Below, one piece after another: positions 42,270 to 52,256 of a stretch of 64,000 bases of DNA (position 1 is the first letter of the stretch; every line of letters starts with the position of its first letter). The notes under the pieces are model-generated. The model worked only from the letters and a program-made list of their open reading frames with translations. It did no database searches and had not been told where the DNA came from. The stretch lies in contig JALKBU010000091.1 in NCBI GenBank assembly GCA_023091735.1, forward strand, positions 1 through 64,000, written 5' to 3'. This DNA is from Trichomonas tenax. Its lineage: Eukaryota > Parabasalia > Trichomonadida > Trichomonadidae. The position numbers and the translations under genes were made by a program.

Positions 42270-42833
42270 ATGAATCTTGATGAATATAAAGTGATATTGA
42301 TAGGAGACATGTCAGTGGGAAAGTCATCAATCGCAATGCGGCAGTGCAAGAACACGTTTCCTATGGATATACAGCCAACTATTGGATCGAGCCAATTATA
42401 TATATACGAAAATTACTGTACAAGAGAAGACAATACACATGATAATATGGGAAACTGCTGGGTAGGAGGAGTACAACTCACTTATACCGATGTACACTCA
42501 AAATTCGGATTGCGCAATTGTAGTTTGCTCAGCAGTGAACCAACAGTCTATAGAGGACTTACAGAAATGACAGAGAATACTCGATGAAACATTAGACTCA
42601 CCAGAAATCATTATAGCAGTAAATAAAATCGATTTATTAGAAGACCAAGTGAACGAAATGAAATCAGAACAAAACTTTCAAACAAATATCCAAACGTTTA
42701 CTTCGTGTCAGCAAAGACAGGATATAATATATCAGATCTTTTTGTTGCAGCAGCGGAGAAGTGCTATGCGTCAAAGAATTTAACGAAACAAGCAATGCTA
42801 GAAAATGCAAAGAATGATAAGGGTTGCTGCTGA
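42270..42833 (+). pseudogene. Rab-type small GTPase pseudogene
   Basis: Coding similarity to Rab GTPases runs throughout, in three frames. The first frame has MNLDEYKVILIGD and the P-loop GDMSVGKSS, then PTIGS. After a frameshift near 42405 the switch-II region reads IIWETAG followed directly by TAG in place of the catalytic Gln, then EEYNSLIPMY. A TGA replaces the expected Trp soon after. NKIDLL is intact. A second frameshift near 42685 leads to VSAKTGYNISDLF (the SAK motif) and the prenylated end KGCC. Two frameshifts and two stops make it non-functional. It would have been a vesicle-traffic GTPase of a family that is heavily expanded in trichomonads. Confidence 0.88.
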
Positions 42834-43374
42834 AATATTTTAGAAATAGAAGATTATAGAGTTAAATTGATCAGCTATTGCAATGTGGGCTTATACTCCA
42901 TAGTGTTATATAGCTTTTCCCTTTAACATGTTGTTATATTCATGAAATATCATTTCATAAACTATAGATTCTTATATCATTGATTATACGCTATAAATTA
43001 TACTTAATAGTGTCTAGGCAATTGATTCACAATACTTAGAAACATCAAATCATGCTTTTTAAAATAATGACATTGAAATTTCCTTACAATATAGATTTCT
43101 TATCATTTTCTTATACGAAATCATGATTTCTATATTGTAATATAATTAAATTCCAAATTACAAAGCTATATCTCAAAATATAAAATACTGATAAAATATA
43201 ACCTCAATAAAAACTATTTTCAGCTTAGCATTTAGCAGTTCTATAAGAATTCAAGGTGTTACACTCTTAAAAGGGATAATATTAGTTTTATATCAAATAT
43301 ATCATTGAATAATAAGTGAAATATCAGAGATATAACTACAAACATCTAGTATTTAATATATACAAACAAAAAAC
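42834..43374. other. Spacer
   Basis: AT-rich convergent spacer between the Rab relic and the DYRK kinase. Nothing recognised. Confidence 0.5.
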
Positions 43375-44556
43375 TTAGTTGAAGAACTTGAAAGCAATGA
43401 TTTCTTCCATTGTTGGTCTTTCATTTGGATTCCATTGCAAACAAGCTGATATAACGTCTATGAGGTCATTATTTGTGTTCCCGAGGTGGCTCTCCAGGAA
43501 CTTCTGCTTATTTTCTTGTGCATTTTCAGGATGAAGGACTTTTCTGAAGCAATATCTTTTGAGCTTTCTCGACATCTGAATAACATCCTTAGAAGGATCA
43601 CCTAACACCTTCATTAGCTGTGATATCAAATCATTTACATCATCGCAATCGAACAATGGAAGTCCTGCTGCTAGTTCATACATTAAGCAACCAAAGCTCC
43701 AGACATCGATTTTTGTGTTGTATCCCATTGAGAAAACAACTTCTGGTGCTCTATAAAAGAGACTTTGAACGATTTCTGGTTTTTCTTCATCATCAGCAAA
43801 GCATGAGCAGCCGAAATCTATTAATTTAACTTCTCCATTGTTAATGGCAACGTTTTCTGGCTTCAAATCAGAATGAATCAAATTCTGTTTATGAATGAAA
43901 ATCAGTGCATCAGCGATTGATTTCGCGATCATCCTTAAATCTCTGAATCCAAAACCGATACTGCCACGCTCCCAAATAAGCTCGTAAAGGTTGTGTCCAA
44001 GAAATTCAGTGACGATAAAAGTGAACCCTCCGATCGAAAAAGTGTCGAGAAATTCGACAACATTTTTCTTATTTTCGTTCATAGATTTCAGGAATTTGAG
44101 GATTTTGATCTCCTTCGACACTGGAACCTGCTCGTACTGGTTGTCAGCGACACACTTTATCGCTATGTTTACGTTTAATTTGTGATCAAGACATTTTATA
44201 ACGGAACCGAACGACCCTTGACCGAGGAATTCGAGTTGTTCATAGCGAAACGCAATATGCGCGCCCTTGTTAAAGTTGTAAAATACATTATTGTCTTCCA
44301 CGTGGTACTTTGGATGGTCTGAATTGTCATGTAAGTAATATATTTCATTAAAGTTGACTATTGAGGCCTTCTCGTCATCAGCAATATATTTGCTGTATTT
44401 TTCAAGTGCTATCTTTGGTGTGATAGGATTTGAGAAAACTAATTTCGTTTGGTAAGGGAACTGAAGTGAATTAAGCACTATGTTTGTAGAGTTAGCCCTT
44501 GTCATGCTCGATCTGCGCCGTTTTGATTGGCATTCGAGAGCTGGTTGAACTTCCAT
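43375..44556 (-). CDS. DYRK-family protein kinase
   Basis: The 393-residue protein has a DYRK-homology-box-like segment before the kinase domain (about 70-105: EIYYLHDN...DNNVFYNFNKG). The kinase domain follows: GQGSFG (112-117), Lys134, HSDLKPEN (218-225; HCD/HSD instead of HRD is typical of DYRK), DFG (237-239) and QSLFYRAPE (254-262). GYNTKIDVWSFGC marks helix F. The segment before QSLFYRAPE reads EEKPEIV, so the YxY autophosphorylation site that activates ordinary DYRKs is missing. DYRKs phosphorylate Ser/Thr in the cytosol or nucleus and regulate growth and cell cycle. Here activation must be different or constitutive. A TCATT initiator lies 6 nt before the ATG. Confidence 0.92.
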   Translation of the reverse strand: MEVQPALECQSKRRRSSMTRANSTNIVLNSLQFPYQTKLVFSNPITPKIALEKYSKYIADDEKASIVNFNEIYYLHDNSDHPKYHVEDNNVFYNFNKGAHIAFRYEQLEFLGQGSFGSVIKCLDHKLNVNIAIKCVADNQYEQVPVSKEIKILKFLKSMNENKKNVVEFLDTFSIGGFTFIVTEFLGHNLYELIWERGSIGFGFRDLRMIAKSIADALIFIHKQNLIHSDLKPENVAINNGEVKLIDFGCSCFADDEEKPEIVQSLFYRAPEVVFSMGYNTKIDVWSFGCLMYELAAGLPLFDCDDVNDLISQLMKVLGDPSKDVIQMSRKLKRYCFRKVLHPENAQENKQKFLESHLGNTNNDLIDVISACLQWNPNERPTMEEIIAFKFFN

Positions 44557-45183
44557 CGCAATGATATTTTTTTGATAGGTTTCGGGAGGTAATTTTTGAT
44601 AAGTTTACATTCGTAAATATCAGAAACATATTTCCGCTCATTGATTGCAAATCCATGTTTATTCCAGAAATATGCTGTTTGGAAGAAAATTTTGGATTAA
44701 ATAGAAAAACTTTGAAAGTGATCCAATAAATTTTTAGTAACGTGCAATTACACTGATCGCTATTTTTGAATTTAATGATGTTATTTTAGTGGAGGAATTG
44801 TATGAATCATTATTGCTTGTTTTTCTTTGATAATCTTGAAGACGATAAGTAAACATATTTTTGTCATGTAAAAACCAAAAATGACACGTAAATACAAATC
44901 TATAAATGATTGTTTGTTTTTCATATATTCAGTGAATTTCTATTCATTTTCACAGTACTATTTCCTTAAACAGATGTATCATATATTAGTTTTTGATATA
45001 TTTTTATATATCTCATCAAACGATGATTTTCGAATTTGATTTATGTTATAAACGATTTAAAAAAGAACCTTTTTTCCCATAGAATATAGAATCAAGAGAT
45101 CCATTATTTGATGTATCAGGGGTTAATGCAATTTACAAGAATAGAAAGGATAAAAATAGTCTTTATATAATAAAAAAAAAAAA
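44557..45183. other. Spacer with ACATG-type motifs
   Basis: Upstream region of DYRK. TTGTCATGTAAA near 44861 and ATGACACGTAAA at 44881 belong to the recurrent motif family. An A-run lies near 45171-45183. No gene seen. Confidence 0.5.
44560..44564 (-). promoter_or_regulatory. Inr-like TCATT, +1 at 44562
   Basis: TCATT on the minus strand with +1 6 nt before the DYRK ATG at 44556. Confidence 0.5.
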
Positions 45184-46899
45184 TTAAGCAGTTTCTATGT
45201 GTAAGAATGCTTCACTAAGCATTGCCTTGATCTTTTGGTTTCGCGCGAGATCAAATGCAGTCTTTCCGTCGTTTGTAATGCATTTAACATTAACTCTCGG
45301 ACACATAATGAGAGTTTTGACAATTTCTGGTTATGAATATAACAATGCATAGTGCAGTGGCGTTGCGCCAACGTGATCTGTGATATTGACATCAATTCCC
45401 TTCCTTGAGAGAAGGAATTCGACGATGTTGTTTTGGCCGCATTTGGAAGCAATGTGCAAAGCAGTTGCGCCATGACCTGATTTGGAGTTGATTTCGATCA
45501 TTCCAGTGTTAACATTGAACTTGACTGCCTCCTCCTTTCCTGATCTAGCAGCGAAGTGAAGAGCGTTCTTGCCATCCTTGTTGTGGCTGGCGATGGTCGA
45601 TATGTTGAATGACGAAAGGAATTTCATTATTCCAAGGTGACCATTCATCGATGCGTCCATGAAAGGAGTTTTTTCTTCAACAATGCATGAAGGGTTTGCA
45701 CCATAATCAATGCACTGTATGCAGTCTCCAAGATATCCAATCCTCGAGCACAAGCATAATGAGCTGTTGAGCTGTTTCTGGACATCATCGAAGATATCAC
45801 TCTTCGTCTGTATTATCCAATCGAATATCTCTTGTCTTCTGAACTGTGCAGCGACTTTGATGGAATCTGGTGTGAATTCAACATTTACTCGTTCCATGAT
45901 CCTTAATATTTCAAGGTTTCCACCGGCAATGGCGAAGTCTAACACAGTTCTTCTCCTTCTGTCTTTGAGCTGCAAACTCGCTTTGTTCAAATACAAGAAC
46001 TTGAAAACGTTGAGCGATCCAAAGAAGCAGGCACACTGTATAAGCGTTATTCCACCCTGTAGATACAAGCAGGGCTCAAATGTCTGCTAGTGGAGTGATC
46101 TATTCGGATTTGTGCATTCTTCAGCGAATAATTCCGTAATAAAGTCGAGGTCATCCTCAGAAATGGCCTTCATTATCTTATTTTCGGCGTTCGTGCCTTC
46201 AACGAGGTTAATTAAATCTTGCCATCCGCTTGTTCTGAAATCTTCGAATTTGCTGACGTGTTTCCTCAGGAAAAGATCGAAGAAGGACCCGTATTCATGA
46301 TTTTCCATGAATTTAACCAATTAATTGAAGAGTTTAATATCGAATCGATCAATTTCTCCTGCAAAGACGCTCAAAATGGCATAGATAACATTTGTAGAAC
46401 GTGATTGATATTGCAACATGTCCTCAATCCTTTCTAAAATGTCGAATAGTGAAATGTATCTTGTCACGTAGAATTTCCTTAGCAACAAGAAGAGTGGAAT
46501 CTTCAGCACGAATCTCCAGTCTCCGATAGGCATAAATATCTCATCTTAAATTGCCGATTTCGGGAGATTTCGATTTGGATTAATTTCACCATTTTTCATG
46601 AGTTCGCCCAATAATTTCACTAAAATGTCAATATTTTTGTACCTAACATTAATGGCAGCAAGTGATTGTTCAACGAATGCGGCCATTAATTCAGGATTTC
46701 ACGACATAAATTTAGAATTCGCAATTTCTTTAACGAGATCATTCACTCCTTCGCGAATGAGATTAGTTAACTTCGTTTCCAGGTCCAAAATGTCCGATAG
46801 ATCCCTCTCAAGTGAAGGAACGAGCGAATAATCGGCGAAAAACATTATTGTAAATAAATTGAAGGAATTTTTTGAAAGAAGATTTACAAAGGAAGTCAC
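45184..46899 (-). pseudogene. Ankyrin-repeat protein pseudogene with five in-frame stops and no frameshift
   Basis: One minus-strand frame runs from about 46899 to the stop at about 45184 without any shift. It is interrupted by TGA (~46699), TAA (~46544), TAA (46321), TAG (46087) and TAA (45331). An in-frame ATG (MFFADYSLVPSLERDL) lies near 46843. The N-terminal half is the helical region typical of trichomonad ankyrin proteins (FRTSGWQDLINLVEG, AISEDDLDFITELF). The C-terminal half holds ankyrin repeats (LIQCACFFGSLNVFKFLYLN, KTPFMDASMNGHLGIMKFL, ATALHIASKCGQNNIVEFLL, ATPLHYALLYS-stop-PEIVKTLI). Every fragment still fits the family. It is probably a recently silenced gene. Distinct stop types rule out a recoded single stop. 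Confidence 0.8.
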
Positions 46900-47329
46900 T
46901 TTTTAGATTTATATATTTGCTTGAAATTCTTAAATAAATATTTATTTGTGGATTTCGGCATTCGTATATAATTAAAAATAAAATTATTCTTATTTTCCTG
47001 TTTTTTATTGTCTCGTTTTGAAAAATTTAACATGTTTACAAAATAATGATATTTGGAGACTCACATCGAAAATATACATTTTGTAACATTTATATATAGT
47101 GTTGCTATAGTTTAGAACCTTCAAACATCGAATATATTTCAAAATATAAAAACCCAATTAACGTCCATTTCATTCGTTCCATATCAGCTGCATGCTCTAT
47201 AGTTATGGGATCGGAAGTAATAGAAACACCAAAATTCCTAATTTTTCGAAATGTTTTTTTTGGAAAAAATGAAAGATATTTATGTACTGTTTGATAGCAA
47301 ATATAGATGTAAATCGAATGAAATATTTG
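46900..47329. other. Spacer before the inverted-repeat element
   Basis: AT-rich with no gene recognised. It ends at the left inverted repeat. Confidence 0.5.
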
Positions 47330-47502
47330 CACTTGAAAAAAGCACCTCTCAAAATTTACAAAATTGCAATATTTGAATTTAAAGTACCATTATTGGAGGA
47401 AATTGTTTAAAGGTTTTTCTCTGTGGATGACACTTATTAATTTTGTCGCATGAATGCTTAATAATTCCGTATATATTTGGCACAAGAAGAATATTCTTGA
47501 AT
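47330..47502 (+). repeat. Left inverted repeat of the 2.6 kb element
   Basis: Reverse complement of 49769-49942 with only a few mismatches, mostly near the outermost bases. Confidence 0.85.
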
Positions 47503-47690
47503 TTAGAACGGAATTAAGAGACTTGATAAGATTACATCACAAACATAATGCAACAATACGTTGATATTTGATATTTGATATTTAAATTCATAATTATATA
47601 CAATGAATTCGATTTTTAAATACAATACGGATTGGAAAAGTGACATTTTGCTTTGTCTTAGGGCAATACAAATATGCAAAAAATGGGGCC

Positions 47691-47745
47691 ACCGGCGATG
47701 ATGACGCCACGCCAGCGGCGCTATCATCACCCCCGGCCAACGTAA
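47691..47745. repeat. GC-rich imperfect palindrome
   Basis: CCGGCGATGATGACGCCAC followed by GCGGCGCTATCATC and CCCCCGG forms an imperfect palindrome that stands out in AT-rich DNA. A similar CCGGCGATAATAGCGCCAC occurs at 49001-49019 near the other end of the element. Confidence 0.55.
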
Positions 47746-49510
47746 TCATCAAATTAATTTCAAAGAATAACTTATATGTCTCTCTCCCTTTTCTTTTCTT
47801 CTTTTTCCTTTTTCTCTCCTCCTCTCTTTTTATCTTCTCCTCTTTCTCTTTTTATTTCAAATTTTGTATTGTTGTTCTTTTTAAAATTTTTCGAATAATT
47901 CATGAACTCCTGACGCGATCTCATAATTTCTACTGTTTGAAGTGGTGCTTCATAATGTAATGAATGATTTTAACATAAATTGTTGCATTTGAGGTCCTTG
48001 TATTGATTTTGAGTCATTTTCTTGGTTTGAATGCAAATTTATAGTCAAGGAAGCTGTTAAAAATCTTGAAGTAACTCAACATTTCCACTTTTGTGCGATT
48101 TTGCTGAATTTAAACGGTAGTATCCTGATTTAAATCCATTTTATCCTGCTTTCAACTTAGTCGAATAAATTGCATTGAAATGCAGTTCTCTCTAGTCATT
48201 ATTTTTGAAATTTTCTGATATGTTAAGAAGAATGTATAGTGTTCTGCACAAGCATATATCATGAATGATACTTTTAAACTGAAAATAATATCATTCTATT
48301 TTAGGCATGAAACTAGTGTTGTTTGGTATGTCACTTTTGTTGCTCAAGTTGTCACTTTCCGATATGGAATTGAGAGGAAAAGAACGATTATTTACGATTA
48401 ATGTTCAAAAACGATTATCATCCATTAAAAGTGACATACTTTAGGCAGCCCCTTTAATACTTTGGGTGAATAACCCATCAATGTATTGAAAAATTTGAGA
48501 TTTTGAAATTTTTGGAGCATCACATTGTAAACCTAAAATAAATCAATTTGTATTATTTATTTTTCAAAATTTTCAAGATTCTTCTATTGAAAGATCAAAA
48601 AACACACAGAAATGAATTAGATAATGTGCAAAACATCATGGTCCGGCAATCAATGGAGAGAAAATAAAAGGGTTGATCAATCTGATGGGACAATTTCCAA
48701 TCCGTAAAATACAATATAAACGCATCTTTTATTTATTCCAATATTTCATACCAAGAAATAATATATTTTGCAATTTAGGAATTATGATAAATCAATGAAT
48801 AATCCATAAAAATCGAAAAAGAATTAGAAAATAAGAAAATTTTAAGATGACGATATGGGCAAAATAAAAAAATTTTTCATATGGTTGTCAACAAATAGCA
48901 TCTTGCAAAAGGCTAAGCATGTCAAGTGAGGTAAGTTTTGATGCCCAGATCTGATTTTATTTTTGGACCAAAGCCCAGATTGACGAAGAAAATCCTTCCT
49001 CCGGCGATAATAGCGCCACTGCAGCCCCTTCGCGACCTTGCAAAAGCAAGGTAAATGATCATGACATCACTGATGAACAAGAGCAACCTTGTCTGCACAA
49101 GATGCCATCGAACTTCGTTAAAATATCGTTCACATGTTCTCCACTAGTTTATTACTGCTTTTTAAGGCTACAAATGTAGATATTCCTCGACCTAGTGAAA
49201 ATACAGTGGTCTGTCGTGCAGAACTTTCCACATTCTTCGATTTTCTTGCAATTCAACAGTTTCAATCCATCTAGTATTATATGCATTTATTATACGCTAC
49301 ATTTAATGAAACTGTCACATTCATATGATATGATAGCCATCAATATTATATCAAATATACAATATATATAAATACAGAATATTAACAACAATTACTATTA
49401 AAAAAAAAAAAAAAAACAAATACATATATATACAATTTACAACTTATTAATTTTAACATAATCTTTGATCTCTTTTCTTTCATCTATTAGTTTATCAACT
49501 AGTGTTTGAC

Positions 49511-49590
49511 TCTGTTTTGTAGTGACAGAGCGTGTTTTCAGTTAATTTGTAATGACTGAGCTTGTTTTCAGTTACTTTGTAGTGAAGGTG
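49511..49590 (+). repeat. Short tandem repeat of about 30 bp, 2.5 copies
   Basis: TGTTTTCAGTTAATTTGTAA and TGTTTTCAGTTACTTTGTAG each continue into a TGACTGAG/TGAAGG-like end. A shorter first copy (TGTTTTGTAGTGACAGAG) precedes them. Confidence 0.65.
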
Positions 49591-49768
49591 GACATAAATA
49601 ATAATTATGTCACTTTTCTCCAGCAAAATATTGTTTTCGATAATTTTACATTATGTTTAACGATGTTTTTTACAAAATTTATTTTGAAATTGTTGATTAT
49701 ATTCATAAAAGAGGCATAAGTATCGATAACACATATGCATCTGTCTTTTGGAAGCTATTGGTGCATCT

Positions 49769-49942
49769 TATTCAAGAATATTCTTCTTGTGCCAAATATA
49801 TACGGAATTATTAAGCATTCATGCGACAAAATTAATAAGTGTCATCCACAGAGAAAAACCTTTAAACAATTTCCTCCAATAATGGTACTTTAAATTCAAA
49901 TATTGCAATTTTGAAAATTTTGAGAGGTGCTTTTTTCCAGTG
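49769..49942 (-). repeat. Right inverted repeat of the 2.6 kb element
   Basis: Reverse complement of the left repeat. The inner edge starts with ATTCAAGAATATTCTTCTTG. Confidence 0.85.
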
Positions 49943-50205
49943 TTTTTTAATCAAAAATATTGTCTAATCACAATCAAAATCTATTACTTATATTATATAA
50001 CATCTATGTATGTTATAGGTATAGTTTAGAAGTTATGAATTCAAGATATAAGCTTTGATTCAAAACCTAAAAATTGAATCTTTTCTTCTTAGAAGTTACA
50101 CGATTCAGATGTCTGCTGTAGTCATATTTTTTAATTCTTTTCAGGAAGGATCTATGATGCCAAATGTAAAAAATAACCTTTCTTAAGGTTATAAAAGTGT
50201 CTTTT

Positions 50206-51181
50206 TTATGTTTGAACGTTTCTAATCTTTATTATTTTGATTCTAATAGAACAGCATTTATATTATCATCATTTACCTCAGTTGCGCCTGAACGATTATG
50301 TTTCGTCGAAGCCGAAAATATTGATGTTCGAGATTCATATTTTACAAATTTTTAATCACCAGATAAAAGTGGTGCCATATATGCAAATGTGAACTGCATT
50401 CACTATATTGGATTTTGTACATTTACATTATGCTTTTCAGTTGACAGAAGAGGCTGTATTTTTGCCGGAAGATATTCTGAAGCGACTTTTGAATTTTGTT
50501 GTTTTATTGATGATTCTGCAGGATACAACAGCAACTTTCAGCTCAATGGACAAAATTTGTCAACATCGCAGGTAACAATATCGAGCTGTAGAGCAAGAGA
50601 ACATAGTGCACCATCTTCTTCAGTTGATTTTAATAATATTAATGTTTCGAATGTTATCAACGAAAAGATTTATAATTATGGAATTGTTTTTAGTATAACA
50701 ACGCCATTAAATAATTCCATTAGGTATATTAGAAGTTTTAATACTTCCGGAGGTAGTTCGTTTATAAGATTTGAAAGCTCTACACCAGGAAACTTGAGCA
50801 ATTCAATATTTTTAAATGCAAAGAAAATTCCTGCATTATTCGATACTTATGGGTTTAATGTAGATCACAAGATAAGTAACATTTACATTTTTAGAACACC
50901 AGATATTCAAAAAGCAACATCATTGTCATCTTCAAAAACACCAGCTGCAACATTTTCTATTATCAATTGCATTACTGATTTAGATAGTTCTATTTTTTTC
51001 AGCAGAAAATGCTGTAGATTGTCAATATAATCAATTCATTAATGGAGCAGTAATAGGTTTCGAACAATCCATGTTTTGCACTAAATTTATTATCGATCAA
51101 AAAATATGTTTTCAAGAAAGAATAATTTATTTTACTCACCATAACTTTCTTAGTTTAATAGCAGTCTTCATTCTTGTGTAA
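50206..51181 (+). pseudogene. Pmp-like surface protein, broken copy 1 of a tandem pair
   Basis: Coding similarity to the next gene runs from an ATG near 50206 (in an AAAAGTGTCTTTTTTATG context) to a stop near 51181. The frame is open from 50356 but is preceded by an in-frame TAA (50353-50355) at the position where the paralogue has sense codons (YFTNF-stop-SPDKSGAIYANVNC). Recognisable stretches: VDRRGCIFAGR, CCFIDDSAGYNSNFQLNGQN and IRFESSTPGNLSNSIFLNAK. Near 51000 the frame shifts. The remaining part includes FIIDQKICFQERIIYF and a hydrophobic end (FLSLIAVFILV), a C-terminal membrane anchor. It would have been a cell-surface beta-helix protein. Confidence 0.75.
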
Positions 51182-51242
51182 AATTAAAGTACAATTATAG
51201 AAATCTAAAATGAAGATATTGAATTGGAATTCACTTTTATTA

Positions 51243-52247
51243 AAAGTGACATTTTTATGGATGTAAGTGTCAAATTTTACTTTATTATATCATGATCGCA
51301 ATGGATCTGCATATAAACTACAGCAATTTCTTTCTGTAGTTCCCAGTAGAGTTGAATTAGATGCTCCAAATTCATATAAAATTTATAATTCTTATTTTTC
51401 AAACTTCGTGAGTTCATTTAGAGGTGGTGCATTTTACAGTAATGTAACATGCGATCACTTATTTGAGTCATGCACATTCACCAGATGTTATTGTGTTGAT
51501 CGAGGTGGATGTATTTTTGTTTATCGAGGAGTCGATACATATATGCTTAAATCTTGCTTTATAGACAACGAAGCAGGATTGAATAGCAATTTCCAATTAT
51601 ACAGTAGCAATTTGACAATCGATTATAATACAGCAACTGGTTGTGTATCTAATACACACACGCTTTTTAATCGAGGAATTTATTCATTATTTATGGAAAA
51701 TCTAAATGTTACCAATCAAGTCAATATATTATCAAATTCATATGGACTTTGTGCAACAGTGGATAATCCCGAAAATAATACATTATCATTCTTGAGAAGT
51801 TTTAATAATAGTGGTGTTTTGTCATTATTTAAATTTGAAAGTTCCAAACCAGCAAATCTTAGTAATTCAATCTTTATCTCAAGCGCAAAGGCGCAATATA
51901 TATTTGATACATCAGGATATAACACAAAACACAGTATAAGAGATGTTTTTATTTATCGATGTCCAAAAATTAAAGTTGCATTTTCACGGTCAACAAATCT
52001 AGAACCAGCGGCTCAGTTCTCATTAACTAGGTGCACAACAGATTTACCTTCTTCATTATTTACAGGAGGCACAACAACAGATTGTTTATTTAGCCAACAT
52101 TTCAATCAAACAGCTGTCGGAAATGAGCAGTCTGATTTTTGTGTTAAAATTATATCATCGAAGTTCGCATGCACATGTGAAAGAATTGCTTTCCTTACAG
52201 CGTTGAATATGTTTAGTTTGATAACTGTTTTCATTTGGCTTGTCTAA
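51243..52247 (+). CDS. Pmp-like surface membrane protein, copy 2 (probably lacks a proper start)
   Basis: The 326-codon frame is open from GTG 51267 to TAA 52247. An in-frame TAA lies just upstream (51264-51266), and the ATG at 51257 is in another frame, so this copy is probably also damaged at its 5' end or uses an unrecognised start. The protein repeats short strands with Cys, Ser and Asn: YFSNFVSSFRGGAFYSN, CSFIDN-type CFIDNEAGLNSNFQL and FKFESSKPANLSNSIFIS. It ends in CTCERIAFLTALNMFSLITV plus FIWLV, a C-terminal membrane segment with no cytoplasmic tail. Such proteins are a large trichomonad surface family of Pmp-like beta-helix type. A 775-bp palindrome begins 10 bp after its stop. Confidence 0.6.
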
Positions 52248-52256
52248 AATTGATAG

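Larger units (their letters stand above)
47330..49942. mobile_element. 2.6 kb element bounded by inverted repeats of about 173 bp
   Basis: The left end (47330-47502) and right end (49769-49942) are near-perfect reverse complements. Shared landmarks are GAAAAAAGCACCTCTCAAAA at the outer part, CTGTGGATGACACTTATTAA in the middle, and CACAAGAAGAATATTCTTGA at the inner edge. The interior has no transposase-like or other convincing reading frame. It contains two similar GC-rich patches (near 47691 and 49001), a small tandem repeat (49511-49590) and an A-run (49401-49417). This looks like a non-autonomous DNA transposon or a foldback-type element. No clear target-site duplication was seen at the ends. 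It separates the ankyrin relic from the tandem Pmp-like genes. Confidence 0.7.

Noticed and set aside
45184..46899. Alternative genetic code with reassigned stop codons
   Set aside because: TAA, TAG and TGA all act as ordinary ends of intact genes in this window, and the stops inside the relic are of all three kinds.
47640..47960. 106-residue open frame inside the 2.6 kb element
   Set aside because: No ATG at its start, and the second half is a Phe/Ser run from a T/C-rich tract. No transposase-like features.
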